From: Flavobacterium chilense
Lineage (GTDB): Bacteria; Bacteroidota; Bacteroidia; Flavobacteriales; Flavobacteriaceae
Length of the DNA: 64,000 bases
Direction of reading: 5' to 3'
Assembly: GCF_001602525.1 (NCBI RefSeq)
Contig: NZ_LSYT01000011.1
Span: 95,065 to 159,064 of the forward strand
Part shown: in pieces, positions 25,612 through 34,300 of the stretch
Layout: the number at the start of each line of letters is the position of its first letter
Position numbering within the stretch: the stretch's first letter is position 1
Notes under the pieces: model-generated
Databases searched by the model: none
What the model saw: the letters and a program-made list of their open reading frames with translations, nothing else
What the model was told of the DNA's origin: nothing
Position numbers and translations under genes: made by a program

Positions 25612-25830
25612 ATGAGAAATTTATTGATAGCATTAGTAGCAGTTTTAGGAACAGGCACTATGGTTAATGCGTTTCCTGTAATTGTAAAAGTTGGTCCTGC
25701 AAAAGAGGTTAAAACAATCCCTGTAAAAGAGGTAAAAGCAACCAAACATTCAAAAAACAAATCTAATAAAAAAGCAAAATCAGAAAAAAGTGAAGCTCCA
25801 AAAGCTGAGACTCCAAAAGTAAAAAAATAA
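25612..25830 (+). CDS. Small exported Lys/Ala-rich protein 1
   Basis: 72 residues. Signal peptide (MRNLLIALVAVLGTGTMVNA) followed by a disordered, basic segment rich in Lys, Ala, Pro, Glu and Val with repeats of 'PAKEVKA/PVKEVKA' and 'KSEKSEAPKAET'. No folded domain is expected. Composition and size resemble the E. coli acid-shock protein Asr, without clear homology. First of three tandem copies; the signal-peptide DNA is highly similar between copies 1 and 2. Expressed presumably from the CTTCAT promoter upstream. Confidence 0.8.
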   Translation: MRNLLIALVAVLGTGTMVNAFPVIVKVGPAKEVKTIPVKEVKATKHSKNKSNKKAKSEKSEAPKAETPKVKK

Positions 25831-25881
25831 AATAAAGGTATTATAAAGTAAAAGGTTATTAATTTAAAAATATTAGAAATC

Positions 25882-26079
25882 ATGAGAAATTTATTGATGT
25901 TATTAGTTGCAGTTTTAGGTACAAGTGTAATGGTTCATGCGTTTCCTGCAAAAGATCCGAAAACAACTCCTGCAAAAGAGGTAAAAGCAACTAAACACCC
26001 TAAAAGTAAATCTGATAAAAAAGTAAAATCAGAAAAAAGCGAAGCTCCAAAAGCAGAAACTACTAAAGTAAAAAAATAA
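25882..26079 (+). CDS. Small exported Lys/Ala-rich protein 2
   Basis: 65 residues. Signal peptide (MRNLLMLLVAVLGTSVMVHA), then 45 residues of Lys-rich sequence ending 'EAPKAETTKVKK'. Paralogue of the genes on both sides, 51 nt after copy 1. No promoter of its own is evident; probably part of the same transcript. Function unknown; a periplasmic charged, flexible protein is all that can be said. Confidence 0.78.
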   Translation: MRNLLMLLVAVLGTSVMVHAFPAKDPKTTPAKEVKATKHPKSKSDKKVKSEKSEAPKAETTKVKK

Positions 26080-26131
26080 TAAAAAAAGGTTATCATAAAA
26101 TAATAGGTCGTTAATTTAAAATTTAAAAGTC

Positions 26132-26326
26132 ATGAAAAATTTATTTATCGTATTAGCAGCAGTTTTAGGAACAAGTGTAATGGTTAGTGCTCAAACAACT
26201 CCAACTCAGGCAGCTCCTGCAAAAGAAGTAAAAGCTACAAAACACCATCACAAAAACAAAGGTGATAAAAAAGCCAAATCAGAAAACAGTGAAGCTCCAA
26301 AAGCTGAGACTACTAAAATGAAATAA
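26132..26326 (+). CDS. Small exported Lys/Ala-rich protein 3
   Basis: 64 residues. Signal peptide (MKNLFIVLAAVLGTSVMVSA) with mature start 'QTTPTQAAPAKEVKATKHHH', so the N-terminal part of the mature protein is closer to copy 4 (28643) than to copies 1 and 2. A His cluster (KHHHK) is extra here. It ends the upstream cluster; the hairpin at 26406-26436 follows. Confidence 0.78.
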   Translation: MKNLFIVLAAVLGTSVMVSAQTTPTQAAPAKEVKATKHHHKNKGDKKAKSENSEAPKAETTKMK

Positions 26327-26405
26327 TAAGAGTTGTTTTTGTTTTGCTTTCTAAGAAGTGTAAGGAGGCAAAACAGAAGTAATGATTATGAGAATGCAGA
26401 TGGAG

Positions 26406-26436
26406 AAAGCTGGTAAAGAAATTTATCAGCTTTTTT
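26406..26436 (+). terminator. Terminator of the small-protein cluster
   Basis: AAAGCTGGTAAA-GAAA-TTTATCAGCTTT, a 12-bp stem with a GAAA tetraloop and T run. It is a near copy of the terminator at 28897-28925; where they differ inside the stem the change is A-T to G-C on both arms. Confidence 0.85.
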
Positions 26437-26516
26437 GATTCGTTAAATTTTTTAATAATGCGTAACCATTTTATTTTTAGAATTGCTTAAATTTAGTTGC
26501 GCTTAAACGCTGTATT

Positions 26517-27191
26517 ATGAATATTCTAATTGTTGAAGATAACAAGGAACTTGCTGTAGAAGTTTACGATTTTTTGTGCAACGTAGGTTACGTTTGTAAA
26601 ATTGCTCATAATTGCAGTGATGCATTAGAAGAAGTTGGCAGTAATGATTATGATGCAATGCTTCTGGATTTGGGATTGCCGGACGGAGACGGGTTTGAGG
26701 TTTTGAAAACGGTTCGCAAAACCAAATCAAAAATTGCTGTTATTGTACTTACAGCCAGAGGAGAATTAGACGATAGGATAAATGGTTTGCATCTTGGTGC
26801 CGATGATTATCTCACAAAACCATTTGCTTTAACAGAACTTAGTGCCAGATTATTTGCCGTTATTCGCAGAATTCATGGTTTTACCCTGAATAATTTAACT
26901 ATTCATGGTTTTTTACTACAGCTTCAGGATTATAAAGTAAGTTATAATGAAGTGCCAATTAACCTTACCAAAAAAGAATTTGATATTTTTCAGTATTTGG
27001 TGCTTAATAAAAATCGTGTTATAACAAGATTGCAATTAACAGAACATATCTGGGGAGATATTCTGGAGGTAAACTCAGATTCTAATTTTATTGATGTTCA
27101 TGTTCGAAACCTTAGAAAAAAATTAGATAAACATACTGCTATCGACTGGTTCGAAACGGTTCGCAATGTTGGTTATCGTATTAATGAGTAA
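26517..27191 (+). CDS. OmpR/PhoB-family response regulator
   Basis: 224 residues. Receiver domain (1-120) with Glu7-Asp8, phospho-acceptor Asp51 ('LLDLGLPDGDG'), Thr79 and Lys101 ('LTKPF'). The C-terminal winged helix (about 130-224) has 'LTKKEFDIFQYLVLNKNRVITRLQLTEHIWG' pieces and 'DVHVRNLRKKLDK', typical of OmpR/PhoB. It probably binds 11-bp tandem repeats such as the CTTCAT sites on both sides of this locus (inference). The kinase gene follows after 10 nt. Confidence 0.95.
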   Translation: MNILIVEDNKELAVEVYDFLCNVGYVCKIAHNCSDALEEVGSNDYDAMLLDLGLPDGDGFEVLKTVRKTKSKIAVIVLTARGELDDRINGLHLGADDYLTKPFALTELSARLFAVIRRIHGFTLNNLTIHGFLLQLQDYKVSYNEVPINLTKKEFDIFQYLVLNKNRVITRLQLTEHIWGDILEVNSDSNFIDVHVRNLRKKLDKHTAIDWFETVRNVGYRINE

Positions 27192-27201
27192 ATAAACTAC
27201 T

Positions 27202-28539
27202 GTGAAGATAAAACACCAATTGGCTATTTTTAATGCACTGACCAGATTACTGGTGATTTTAGTATTGTGGCTTATGCTGCCAATTTTGGTTGAAAATGTG
27301 GTTTACAGACATATAAACAATGGGTTACTCGAAAAAAAACACAAGTTTATTGATCATTTAGACCGGAATGAAATTAATGATTTCATCGAAAACTCAGATG
27401 ATTCGACCGAAACGTATTCTCAGTTTACAACATTGCACAGTGAGTTTCTGGTGCTTTCGCGATCTCCGGTAAAAGCAAATCAAAAAAAAGCTGTTTTTAC
27501 GAATGAGTATCGGATCATTGAAGGTGAGGAAAATGAATATCGAATTCTGCAATACCATTTTACATACGATAATCAGGGATATCAGCTGGAAATAGGAAGT
27601 AGTCTCGATGAAGTAAAAGACCTTACTTTTATCATCAAGTTTTTTATTATAATTGTTTTTGTCGTCATACTGTTTATTACATTTCTGGCAGATACATTTT
27701 ATATCGAATATCTGCTCAAACCCTTTTATAAAATTATTGATACTAAAATAAGGCGGGTTAATGAACCGGAAGCCTTTGATCATACACCCATAAAAGCAAG
27801 GTCACGCGATTTTAGAGAGCTGGATTTTGTTTTAAATCAGATGATGGATCGTATCGCTGAGCTTTTTAAAAAAGAAAAACAATTTATTTCGAATGTATCT
27901 CACGAATTGCTTACGCCAATTGCACTGCTTAAAAGTAAGTTCGAAAATTTACTTCAAAATGATTCGCTGGATGATAATACTTTTGATAAGATTGCGGGTT
28001 CGCTCAGAACATTAGATATGTTAAAGAAGATTATCAATAATCTGTTGTTGATTTCCAGAATCGAAAACAATCAGTATGAAGCAAACGAGGATATTAACTT
28101 TCATGAAATAATCAATGATTTGCAGGAAGATTTGCAGGACAGGATTGAAGATCGTGAAATTCAGTTTTTAAATAAAATGCAGCATAATTTTAGTTTTAGA
28201 GGTAATAAAACGTTAATTCATATTTTGATATACAATCTTGTAACAAATGCTTTGAAGTATAATAAGCCTCATGGGACTATTGAGGTTGCGGATGCTTTTC
28301 TGGAAAACAATTATTTTATTTCTATAACAGATTCCGGTATTGGGATGAATGCTTCTCAAATTGAAAATATATTTAATCGGTTTGCCAGAGTTAGTTCAGA
28401 TCAGGAAGGTCAGGGTTTAGGTCTTGCTATTGCTGATAGTATTGCTTCTTTTCATCATATCGAAATAAAAGTTACTTCGCAGATAAATGAAGGTACAACC
28501 TTTATGTTGTTGTTTCCGGAAGCTGTAAAACATAATTAA
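27202..28539 (+). CDS. Sensor histidine kinase, partner of the adjacent regulator
   Basis: 445 residues with a GTG start, 10 nt after the regulator. Two membrane segments (about 11-31 and 144-166) enclose a periplasmic region of about 110 residues with no recognised sensor domain. HisKA motif 'FISNVSHELLTPIALLK' with His234; N-box 'NLVTNALKYNKPHG'; G1 'DSGIGM'; F-box 'FNRFARV'; G2 'GQGLGLAIADSI'. The classic OmpR-type pair. The signal it senses is unknown, although its setting suggests an envelope stress. Confidence 0.94.
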   Translation: MKIKHQLAIFNALTRLLVILVLWLMLPILVENVVYRHINNGLLEKKHKFIDHLDRNEINDFIENSDDSTETYSQFTTLHSEFLVLSRSPVKANQKKAVFTNEYRIIEGEENEYRILQYHFTYDNQGYQLEIGSSLDEVKDLTFIIKFFIIIVFVVILFITFLADTFYIEYLLKPFYKIIDTKIRRVNEPEAFDHTPIKARSRDFRELDFVLNQMMDRIAELFKKEKQFISNVSHELLTPIALLKSKFENLLQNDSLDDNTFDKIAGSLRTLDMLKKIINNLLLISRIENNQYEANEDINFHEIINDLQEDLQDRIEDREIQFLNKMQHNFSFRGNKTLIHILIYNLVTNALKYNKPHGTIEVADAFLENNYFISITDSGIGMNASQIENIFNRFARVSSDQEGQGLGLAIADSIASFHHIEIKVTSQINEGTTFMLLFPEAVKHN

Positions 28540-28566
28540 AAGTTAATTTTTTCTAAGAGGGTCAAT

Positions 28567-28601
28567 CTTCATTTAATCTTCATTTAACGAGTATATCTTT
28601 G
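28567..28601 (+). promoter_or_regulatory. Second CTTCAT-repeat promoter
   Basis: CTTCAT at 28567-28572 and 28578-28583 (11-bp period), then TATCTTTG (28594-28601), with the second repeat again starting 16 bp before the -7 element. Each 11-mer fits CTTCATnTWAY approximately. Drives the fourth small exported protein. Confidence 0.62.
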
Positions 28602-28642
28602 AGGTATAATAAATGAAATAATAATCATAAAAACTCAAAATC

Positions 28643-28828
28643 ATGAAAAAATTAGTAATGTTAGCAGTAGCTGTTTTAGGAACAACTGCAATGGTAAGCG
28701 CTCAAACAACTCCAGCACAAACAGCTCCTGTAAAAGAAGCTAAAGCTCCTAAAAAAGACAAAAAAGCAGACAAAAAAGCTAAAAAAGCAGAAGCTGCAAA
28801 ACCAGAAGCTGCAAAAGCTCAAAAATAA
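28643..28828 (+). CDS. Small exported Lys/Ala-rich protein 4
   Basis: 61 residues. Signal peptide (MKKLVMLAVAVLGTTAMVSA) and mature start 'QTTPAQTAPVKEAKAPKKDK', then an almost pure Lys/Ala/Glu tail ('KADKKAKKAEAAKPEAAKAQ'). Paralogue of the three genes upstream of the two-component system, with a promoter and terminator of the same type. Lowest complexity of the four; predicted disordered and strongly basic. Confidence 0.8.
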   Translation: MKKLVMLAVAVLGTTAMVSAQTTPAQTAPVKEAKAPKKDKKADKKAKKAEAAKPEAAKAQK

Positions 28829-28896
28829 AACGACGTTGGTTTATGCAAATAAACCGTGTTGTGGATTATAAAGGTTTTAAAAAATTTGGTAGAGAG

Positions 28897-28925
28897 AAAG
28901 CTGGTAGAGAAATCTATCAGCTTTT
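28897..28925 (+). terminator. Terminator after small protein 4
   Basis: AAAGCTGGTAGA-GAAA-TCTATCAGCTTT followed by T, closely matching 26406-26436 with one compensatory pair change. Confidence 0.8.
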
Positions 28926-29006
28926 GTTATTATTTTGAGTTAAATTTTTGATAATAAAAAGCAATAAAATTTTCATTCTTTGTTACTTTGCTTAAAACTA
29001 TAACAA

Positions 29007-30242
29007 ATGATCCTTCGTTTTGTAATTCTATGTGCTCTTTTCTTATTTATTGAGTTCTATTCCTATCAAGCCATTCGTACTTTAATTAAATTAAGATGGG
29101 CTTTGGTAAGTTATCAGGTTATAAGTGTACTGCTTTTAATTTTTATCATTTACTCTTTTACGCAGTTTGATCGTTCAGTAGGACAAACCAAGCAAACCAT
29201 GTTTACCATGGGGCTGATGTTATTGGTATATGTTCCGAAAATTGTTATCACACTGGTTTTATTAGGTGAAGATATTTTTAGACTAGGAGCGGGAATCTTA
29301 AACTATTTCATGTACAATGCTTCAAGAGGAGAAATAATGCCTGACCGACGAAAGTTTATCAGTCAGATTGCTTTAGGTCTGGCGGCTGTGCCATTTTTAT
29401 CTTTAATATATGGAATCTTTGAAGGAAAATATAATTTTAAAGTTATAAAACAAACAGTATTCTTTCCGGATTTACCGGATGCTTTTGATGGTTTTAGGAT
29501 TACTCAGATTTCAGATGTGCATAGCGGAAGTTTTGATAATCCGGACAAGATAAATTATGCAATTGATCTGATCAATGAGCAGGAAGCAGATATGATTTTG
29601 TTTACCGGAGATATTGTCAATACGCATGCTAAAGAAATGAATCCGTGGCTGAATACTTTTAACCGAATAAAAAATTATAAATATGGTAAATACTCAGTTT
29701 TAGGAAACCATGATTATGGAGAATATGTAACCTGGCCTTCTGAAAAAGAAAAGGATGAGAACTTTGCAGCTATTAAAAATCTGTACGGACAAATTGGGTT
29801 TGAGCTTTTATTAAACGAACATACATATATTCAAAAAGGCGATGATAAAATTGCGTTAATTGGAGTAGAGAATTGGGGGCAGAATTTTAAAAAAGCCGGT
29901 GATCTTAACAAGGCTTCTCAAAATGTGCATCAGGACGATTTTAAAGTCTTAATGAGTCATGATCCGAGTCATTGGGAATACGAGATTAAAAATCATCCTA
30001 AAAACTTTCATTTAACATTATCCGGACATACTCACGGTATGCAGTTTGGGATAGAAATTCCGGGATATTTTAAGTGGAGTCTGGCACAATATATTTACAA
30101 ACAATGGGCTGGTCTATACGAAAATGCAGGCCGATACGTTTATGTAAACCGCGGATTTGGTTTTCACGCTTATCCGGGGCGAGTGGGTATTATGCCAGAA
30201 ATAACAGTGATTGAACTAAAAAAAGGGAACAATGTGGCTTAA
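29007..30242 (+). CDS. Membrane metallophosphoesterase (YkuE/YaeI-like)
   Basis: 411 residues. About four membrane helices fill the first 140 residues; the catalytic domain follows, with the full calcineurin-type motif set: 'ITQISDVHSGSF', 'LFTGDIVNT', 'VLGNHDYG', 'LMSHDPSHW' and 'LSGHTHGMQFG'. These bind two metal ions. Relatives act on phospholipid or UDP-linked substrates at the envelope, but the substrate here is not determined. No clear TAnnTTTG promoter is seen upstream. Confidence 0.92.
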   Translation: MILRFVILCALFLFIEFYSYQAIRTLIKLRWALVSYQVISVLLLIFIIYSFTQFDRSVGQTKQTMFTMGLMLLVYVPKIVITLVLLGEDIFRLGAGILNYFMYNASRGEIMPDRRKFISQIALGLAAVPFLSLIYGIFEGKYNFKVIKQTVFFPDLPDAFDGFRITQISDVHSGSFDNPDKINYAIDLINEQEADMILFTGDIVNTHAKEMNPWLNTFNRIKNYKYGKYSVLGNHDYGEYVTWPSEKEKDENFAAIKNLYGQIGFELLLNEHTYIQKGDDKIALIGVENWGQNFKKAGDLNKASQNVHQDDFKVLMSHDPSHWEYEIKNHPKNFHLTLSGHTHGMQFGIEIPGYFKWSLAQYIYKQWAGLYENAGRYVYVNRGFGFHAYPGRVGIMPEITVIELKKGNNVA

Positions 30243-30256
30243 TTCGTTAAAAATGC

Positions 30257-30264
30257 TACATTTG
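30257..30264 (+). promoter_or_regulatory. -7 element of the thioredoxin-like gene
   Basis: TACATTTG, 53 nt before the ATG at 30317. Confidence 0.5.
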
Positions 30265-30316
30265 TATATAATTATCTCTTTTTAACAGATTAAAAAAGAA
30301 TTAAATTGTTGGTTTT

Positions 30317-30619
30317 ATGTCAAAATTTGGAGAACTTATCAATGCTCAGGTTCCAGTGTTAATTGATTTTTACACAGATTGGAACGAATCATCTGTATCG
30401 ATGCATCCTGTTATTAAGGATGTTGCGGCTGCACTAGGCGATAAAGCCAAAGTGATTAAAATTGATGTAGATAAAAATCAGGAATTAGCAGAAGCATTAC
30501 GTATCAAAGGACTTCCTACTTTAATGATCTATAAAGAAGGACAAATGATCTGGAGACAATCAGGAGAACTTGATGCGAATACAATTATTGGAATTGTCCA
30601 GGAACAATTCAATTTATAA
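30317..30619 (+). CDS. Thioredoxin-fold protein without active-site cysteines
   Basis: 100 residues, a complete thioredoxin fold: 'VLIDFYTDW' strand, 'VIKIDVDKNQELAEALRIKGLPTLM' with the cis-Pro at residue 67, and 'YKEGQMIWRQSGEL'. The position of the WCGPC motif reads W22-N-E-S-S26, so both redox cysteines are gone and the protein contains no cysteine at all. It cannot act as a dithiol reductase. It may be a binding or chaperone subunit. Stand-alone gene with its own promoter. Confidence 0.9.
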   Translation: MSKFGELINAQVPVLIDFYTDWNESSVSMHPVIKDVAAALGDKAKVIKIDVDKNQELAEALRIKGLPTLMIYKEGQMIWRQSGELDANTIIGIVQEQFNL

Positions 30620-30644
30620 AATACTACTTCTTTGCAGGCATTAT

Positions 30645-31280
30645 TTAGTGAATAATGTCAAATGTATATCCGTTTTCCTTTAAAAAGTGTAAAGTTTTAG
30701 GCAGGGCAAATTTTAAATTTGGTGATGCTTTTATGCTGTCATGAAATACAATTACGCTTCCGGATTTTACATTTTTAGTAACATTTTCAAGGCATTTTTC
30801 AGGCGTAATACTCTGGTCAAAATCTGCACTTAAAACATCCCACATGATAATTTTATAGCCTAATTTACGCAGGATTTTAGACTGAGCCTTTTTGATTTTT
30901 CCATAAGGAGGGCGAAATATCAGGTTGCATGTTTTTTCTTCTTCCAGAACAGCAGCACAATTTTGTACATTTTCAATGTAGTCGTTGTTGTTGCTTTTCC
31001 ATCCGTTAACATGATTCATGGTATGATTGCCAATAGAATGGCCCTCGGTAATGAGTTTTTCAAACAAAGCTAAGTTCGCTTTAATGTTTTTTCCAATACA
31101 GAAAAAAGTGGCTTTGGCATCAAACTTTTTCAATTCTGATAAAACCCAGTCTGTAATTTCAGGAGTAGGGCCATCATCAAATGTTAGGTATATTTTCTTT
31201 TCATTGTTTGGAATGTCCCAGCAATATTTAGAAAATACCCTTTTTATGAATGAATTTGTTTTTACCCAATAAAAGCTCAT
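30645..31280 (-). CDS. Polysaccharide deacetylase (NodB family)
   Basis: 211 residues. Carbohydrate esterase family 4: 'YLTFDDGPTP' with Asp35 and Asp36, metal-binding His86 and His90 in 'NHTMNH', 'RPPYG' and the C-terminal 'VIVFHDS'. A zinc-dependent de-N-acetylase of peptidoglycan or other GlcNAc polymers is expected. No signal peptide is clear; the N-terminus 'MSFYWVKTNSFIKRVF' is only weakly hydrophobic. Downstream of the DUF2723 gene but separated by a terminator. Confidence 0.92.
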   Translation of the reverse strand: MSFYWVKTNSFIKRVFSKYCWDIPNNEKKIYLTFDDGPTPEITDWVLSELKKFDAKATFFCIGKNIKANLALFEKLITEGHSIGNHTMNHVNGWKSNNNDYIENVQNCAAVLEEEKTCNLIFRPPYGKIKKAQSKILRKLGYKIIMWDVLSADFDQSITPEKCLENVTKNVKSGSVIVFHDSIKASPNLKFALPKTLHFLKENGYTFDIIH

Positions 31281-31310
31281 TTTGAATTGATTTACAGATA
31301 TGTAAAAATA

Positions 31311-31350
31311 AAAAATGCAGCGCTATTTATCAAACTGCGCTGCATTTTTT
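31311..31350 (-). terminator. Terminator of the DUF2723 gene
   Basis: AAAAATGCAGCGC (31311-31323) and GCGCTGCATTTTT (31337-31349) form a 13-bp stem, 13-nt loop, T run on the minus strand. Confidence 0.85.
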
Positions 31351-31372
31351 TAATTGCTATGTTTTTCGTATA

Positions 31373-34300
31373 TTATTCTTTTTCTCTTCCAAAACGCTCA
31401 AAAACATTTACATAGGTGTTAAATGTAGTTTTGTGTTTCTCATAGAATGCAAGATCTTTGTTTTCCTTCATCACTTGTAATAAGCTTCTGTAGCGTTCGA
31501 TATCAGTAATAATATCAATCGCCAGATCAGTTTGATCGCCAGGTGTTAATGTTGCATAATAATTTAATTCTTCTTTGTATTTCTGAACTAGTTTATTAAG
31601 CAAATCGTGTGCTTTTGCAGTTTCACCAACTTTGTAATATCCTCCGGCAAAAGGCTCTACTAATGAATAATATCCAAATTTATCAAGAGGCATTTTTGTC
31701 ATTGCTAAATTGATTACGTTTTTAGCTTTGTCAATTTTTCCTTCCAGAATAAGCTGATTCATTAAACGAGATAAGTTTGTACGGTAAGTAATACTGTTTC
31801 TTCTGGTTTCTGGATCATGATAAATTTTATCACTATCGCTGTTACCCCAATCCCATTTCATTACAATATCATACATTTTATCGGCATCAATTTGTCCCAT
31901 ATCCATTGGTCCGCCATCTTTTGAAGGTGTGTTTTTAATTGGAACTAATTTGTAAACCATACCGTCTAATTGCAGGTAATCTTTTAGCCATAAGTAATCT
32001 TCGTCATCAAAAGCACCTCCGCTGAAATAAATTGGTCTTTTCCAATTGTTGTTAGCCAGAATATCTAACATCATCAAACGGTTTTTGTACAATGCATTTC
32101 CTTTAATATCAATATCCATATAAGGAACAATAGAATCATTGTATTTAGGGTTAACGACTTTATTTTTGATGATGACATTTTTATCAATATTTACCCTGAT
32201 CTTGTTTGTTGGATAAAAATGAATTGTTTGTCCGTTTTGTAAACCTACTGTTGATTTTGGATTTTTGATAAAATCAAGGAAGTCAGTAATATTCCAACGT
32301 GTTTCAATTTTTGGAATATGAGCAACATAGTCAAGTTTGTCTCCAACATATTGATCGTGTGTAAATGATATTGGTAATGGATCAGATTCATATGCTTTTG
32401 CTTTCATTTGATCGATATACCAGTCTGTCATAAATAAGCTCGTATTTACAATCTTAACATCAGTCCTGATGTGTTCAATTTCCTGAGCATACCATAGCGG
32501 GAATGTATCGTTATCTCCAATCGTAAATAAGATAGCGTCTTTATCGCAGGAATTTAAATAAGCTTTTGCCATTGCAACTGCAGTATATCTGCCAGATCTG
32601 TCATGATCATCCCAGTTTTGAGATGCCATCAAAACCGGAGCAGCTAATAAACTTGCGGCAATAACAATTGGACCGGCAATTTTAGGGGCAATATATTTTT
32701 GAATGGTTTCGTATAGCGAATATACTCCAAAGCCTATCCAGATAGCAAACACATAAAAAGAGCCTACAAGAGCATAATCTCTTTCACGAGGTTCAAAAGG
32801 TCGTTCGTTCAGGTATATTTTTAATGCGATACCAGTAAATAAAAACAATGCCAGTAATACATAAAAACTTTTAAGATCTTTATTTGCATGATACATCAAC
32901 CCAATAAGACCTAAGATAAAAGGAAGGAAAAAGTAAACATTTCTTCCTTTGTTGTTTAAAACGTCAGATGGTAAATTGTCCTGAGATCCAAGGTGCAAAG
33001 AATCAAGGCCTTTGATGCCACTAATCCAGTTTCCGTCCAGATTGTCATATTTTCCCTGAACATCACTTTGACGGCCAACAAAATTCCACATTAAATATCT
33101 CCAGTACATGTATCCAAATTGGTATTCGAACATGAAGCTGAAGTTATCTGTCGCTGATGGTTTTTCGATAATTAAATAATCGCCATAGCTTTTTAGGAAT
33201 TTAATGTATCCTTCGTTATCAATTTGTTTTTGAGCATATGCTTTTCTGAATTCAGAAACCGTTTTTTCGACTTCGTTGCGCAATTGTGCGGTAGCTTTGT
33301 TGTATTCTTCTTCGCTTAATTGGCTGGCGTCAATTCCGTATTTCCCTAAATCCTGCTCATAATCATAATTAGGATTTATTTTGAATTTAGGAGGACTGGT
33401 AAAGCTGATATAATTTTGAATGTGTCCTGTTTCAGTGCTCCACATTCTTGGCAATATCGTTTTTTGATTATCGTCAGTATTTTGCTCTGCGTTTTTATAA
33501 TTATTGGTAATAACATATTTACCGGTTTTATAATCTCTTTCGTAGTTTGGTTTTTTGTCCAAATAAGGGGTTTTCGCATCAAGTCCGGCAAAAACTTCTG
33601 TATACTGAGGGCCATAAAACAAAGGATTTACACCGTATTGTTCACGATTGTAGTAAGCTAATACCTCTGCAGCATCTGATGGTTTGTTTTCGTTAATTAC
33701 AGTGTTTGCATTAGCACGAACGGGTAGCATCATCCATGTAGAGAATCCAATAAAGATAAATAAGATACAAAGAATGATGGTATTGTAGAAAATTAATCCT
33801 TTTTGTTTGGTGAATTTTAATCCAAAATAAAAGAATGCAATTAGTACCAAAGCAACAAAAATAGTTCCTGAGTTAAAAGGTAATCCAAGGCTATTCACCA
33901 TGAAAATTTCGGTTTTACCAAAGAAAGCCATAGTCAATGGCAGAAGTAATATGAAAATAAACAACAAAATTCCAACTACAACGAGATTGGCAATGATGAA
34001 ATTTTTGATAGTAATTTTTTCGTAATGTTTGAAATAATATAAGAAACCTATTGAAGGAATAGTTAATAACGCCATAAAGTGAACTCCAAATGAAAGACCC
34101 ACAACAAGCGAAATTAATAATAACCATTTATTTCCTTTTGGTTTGTCCATATCTTGTTCCCAACGAAGACCAAGCCAGAAAAGTAATGCAATTAATAACG
34201 AAGCCATTGCGTATACTTCGGCCTCAACAGCATTAAACCAGAAACTATCAGAAAAAGTATAAGCAAGAGCTCCAACAAAGGAACTTCCTAATATAACAAT

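Larger units (their letters stand above)
25590..26326 (+). repeat. Tandem triplication of small exported protein genes
   Basis: Three copies of leader plus gene, with starts 270 and 250 bp apart. The leader text before the ATG (TATTAGAAATCATGAGAAAT) is identical in copies 1 and 2; the third diverges (ATTTAAAAGTCATGAAAAAT). A fourth relative lies at 28643, beyond the two-component genes. Confidence 0.75.

Noticed and set aside
33376..33661. Short ORFs on both strands within the DUF2723 gene
   Set aside because: Shadows of a long, well-conserved reading frame.
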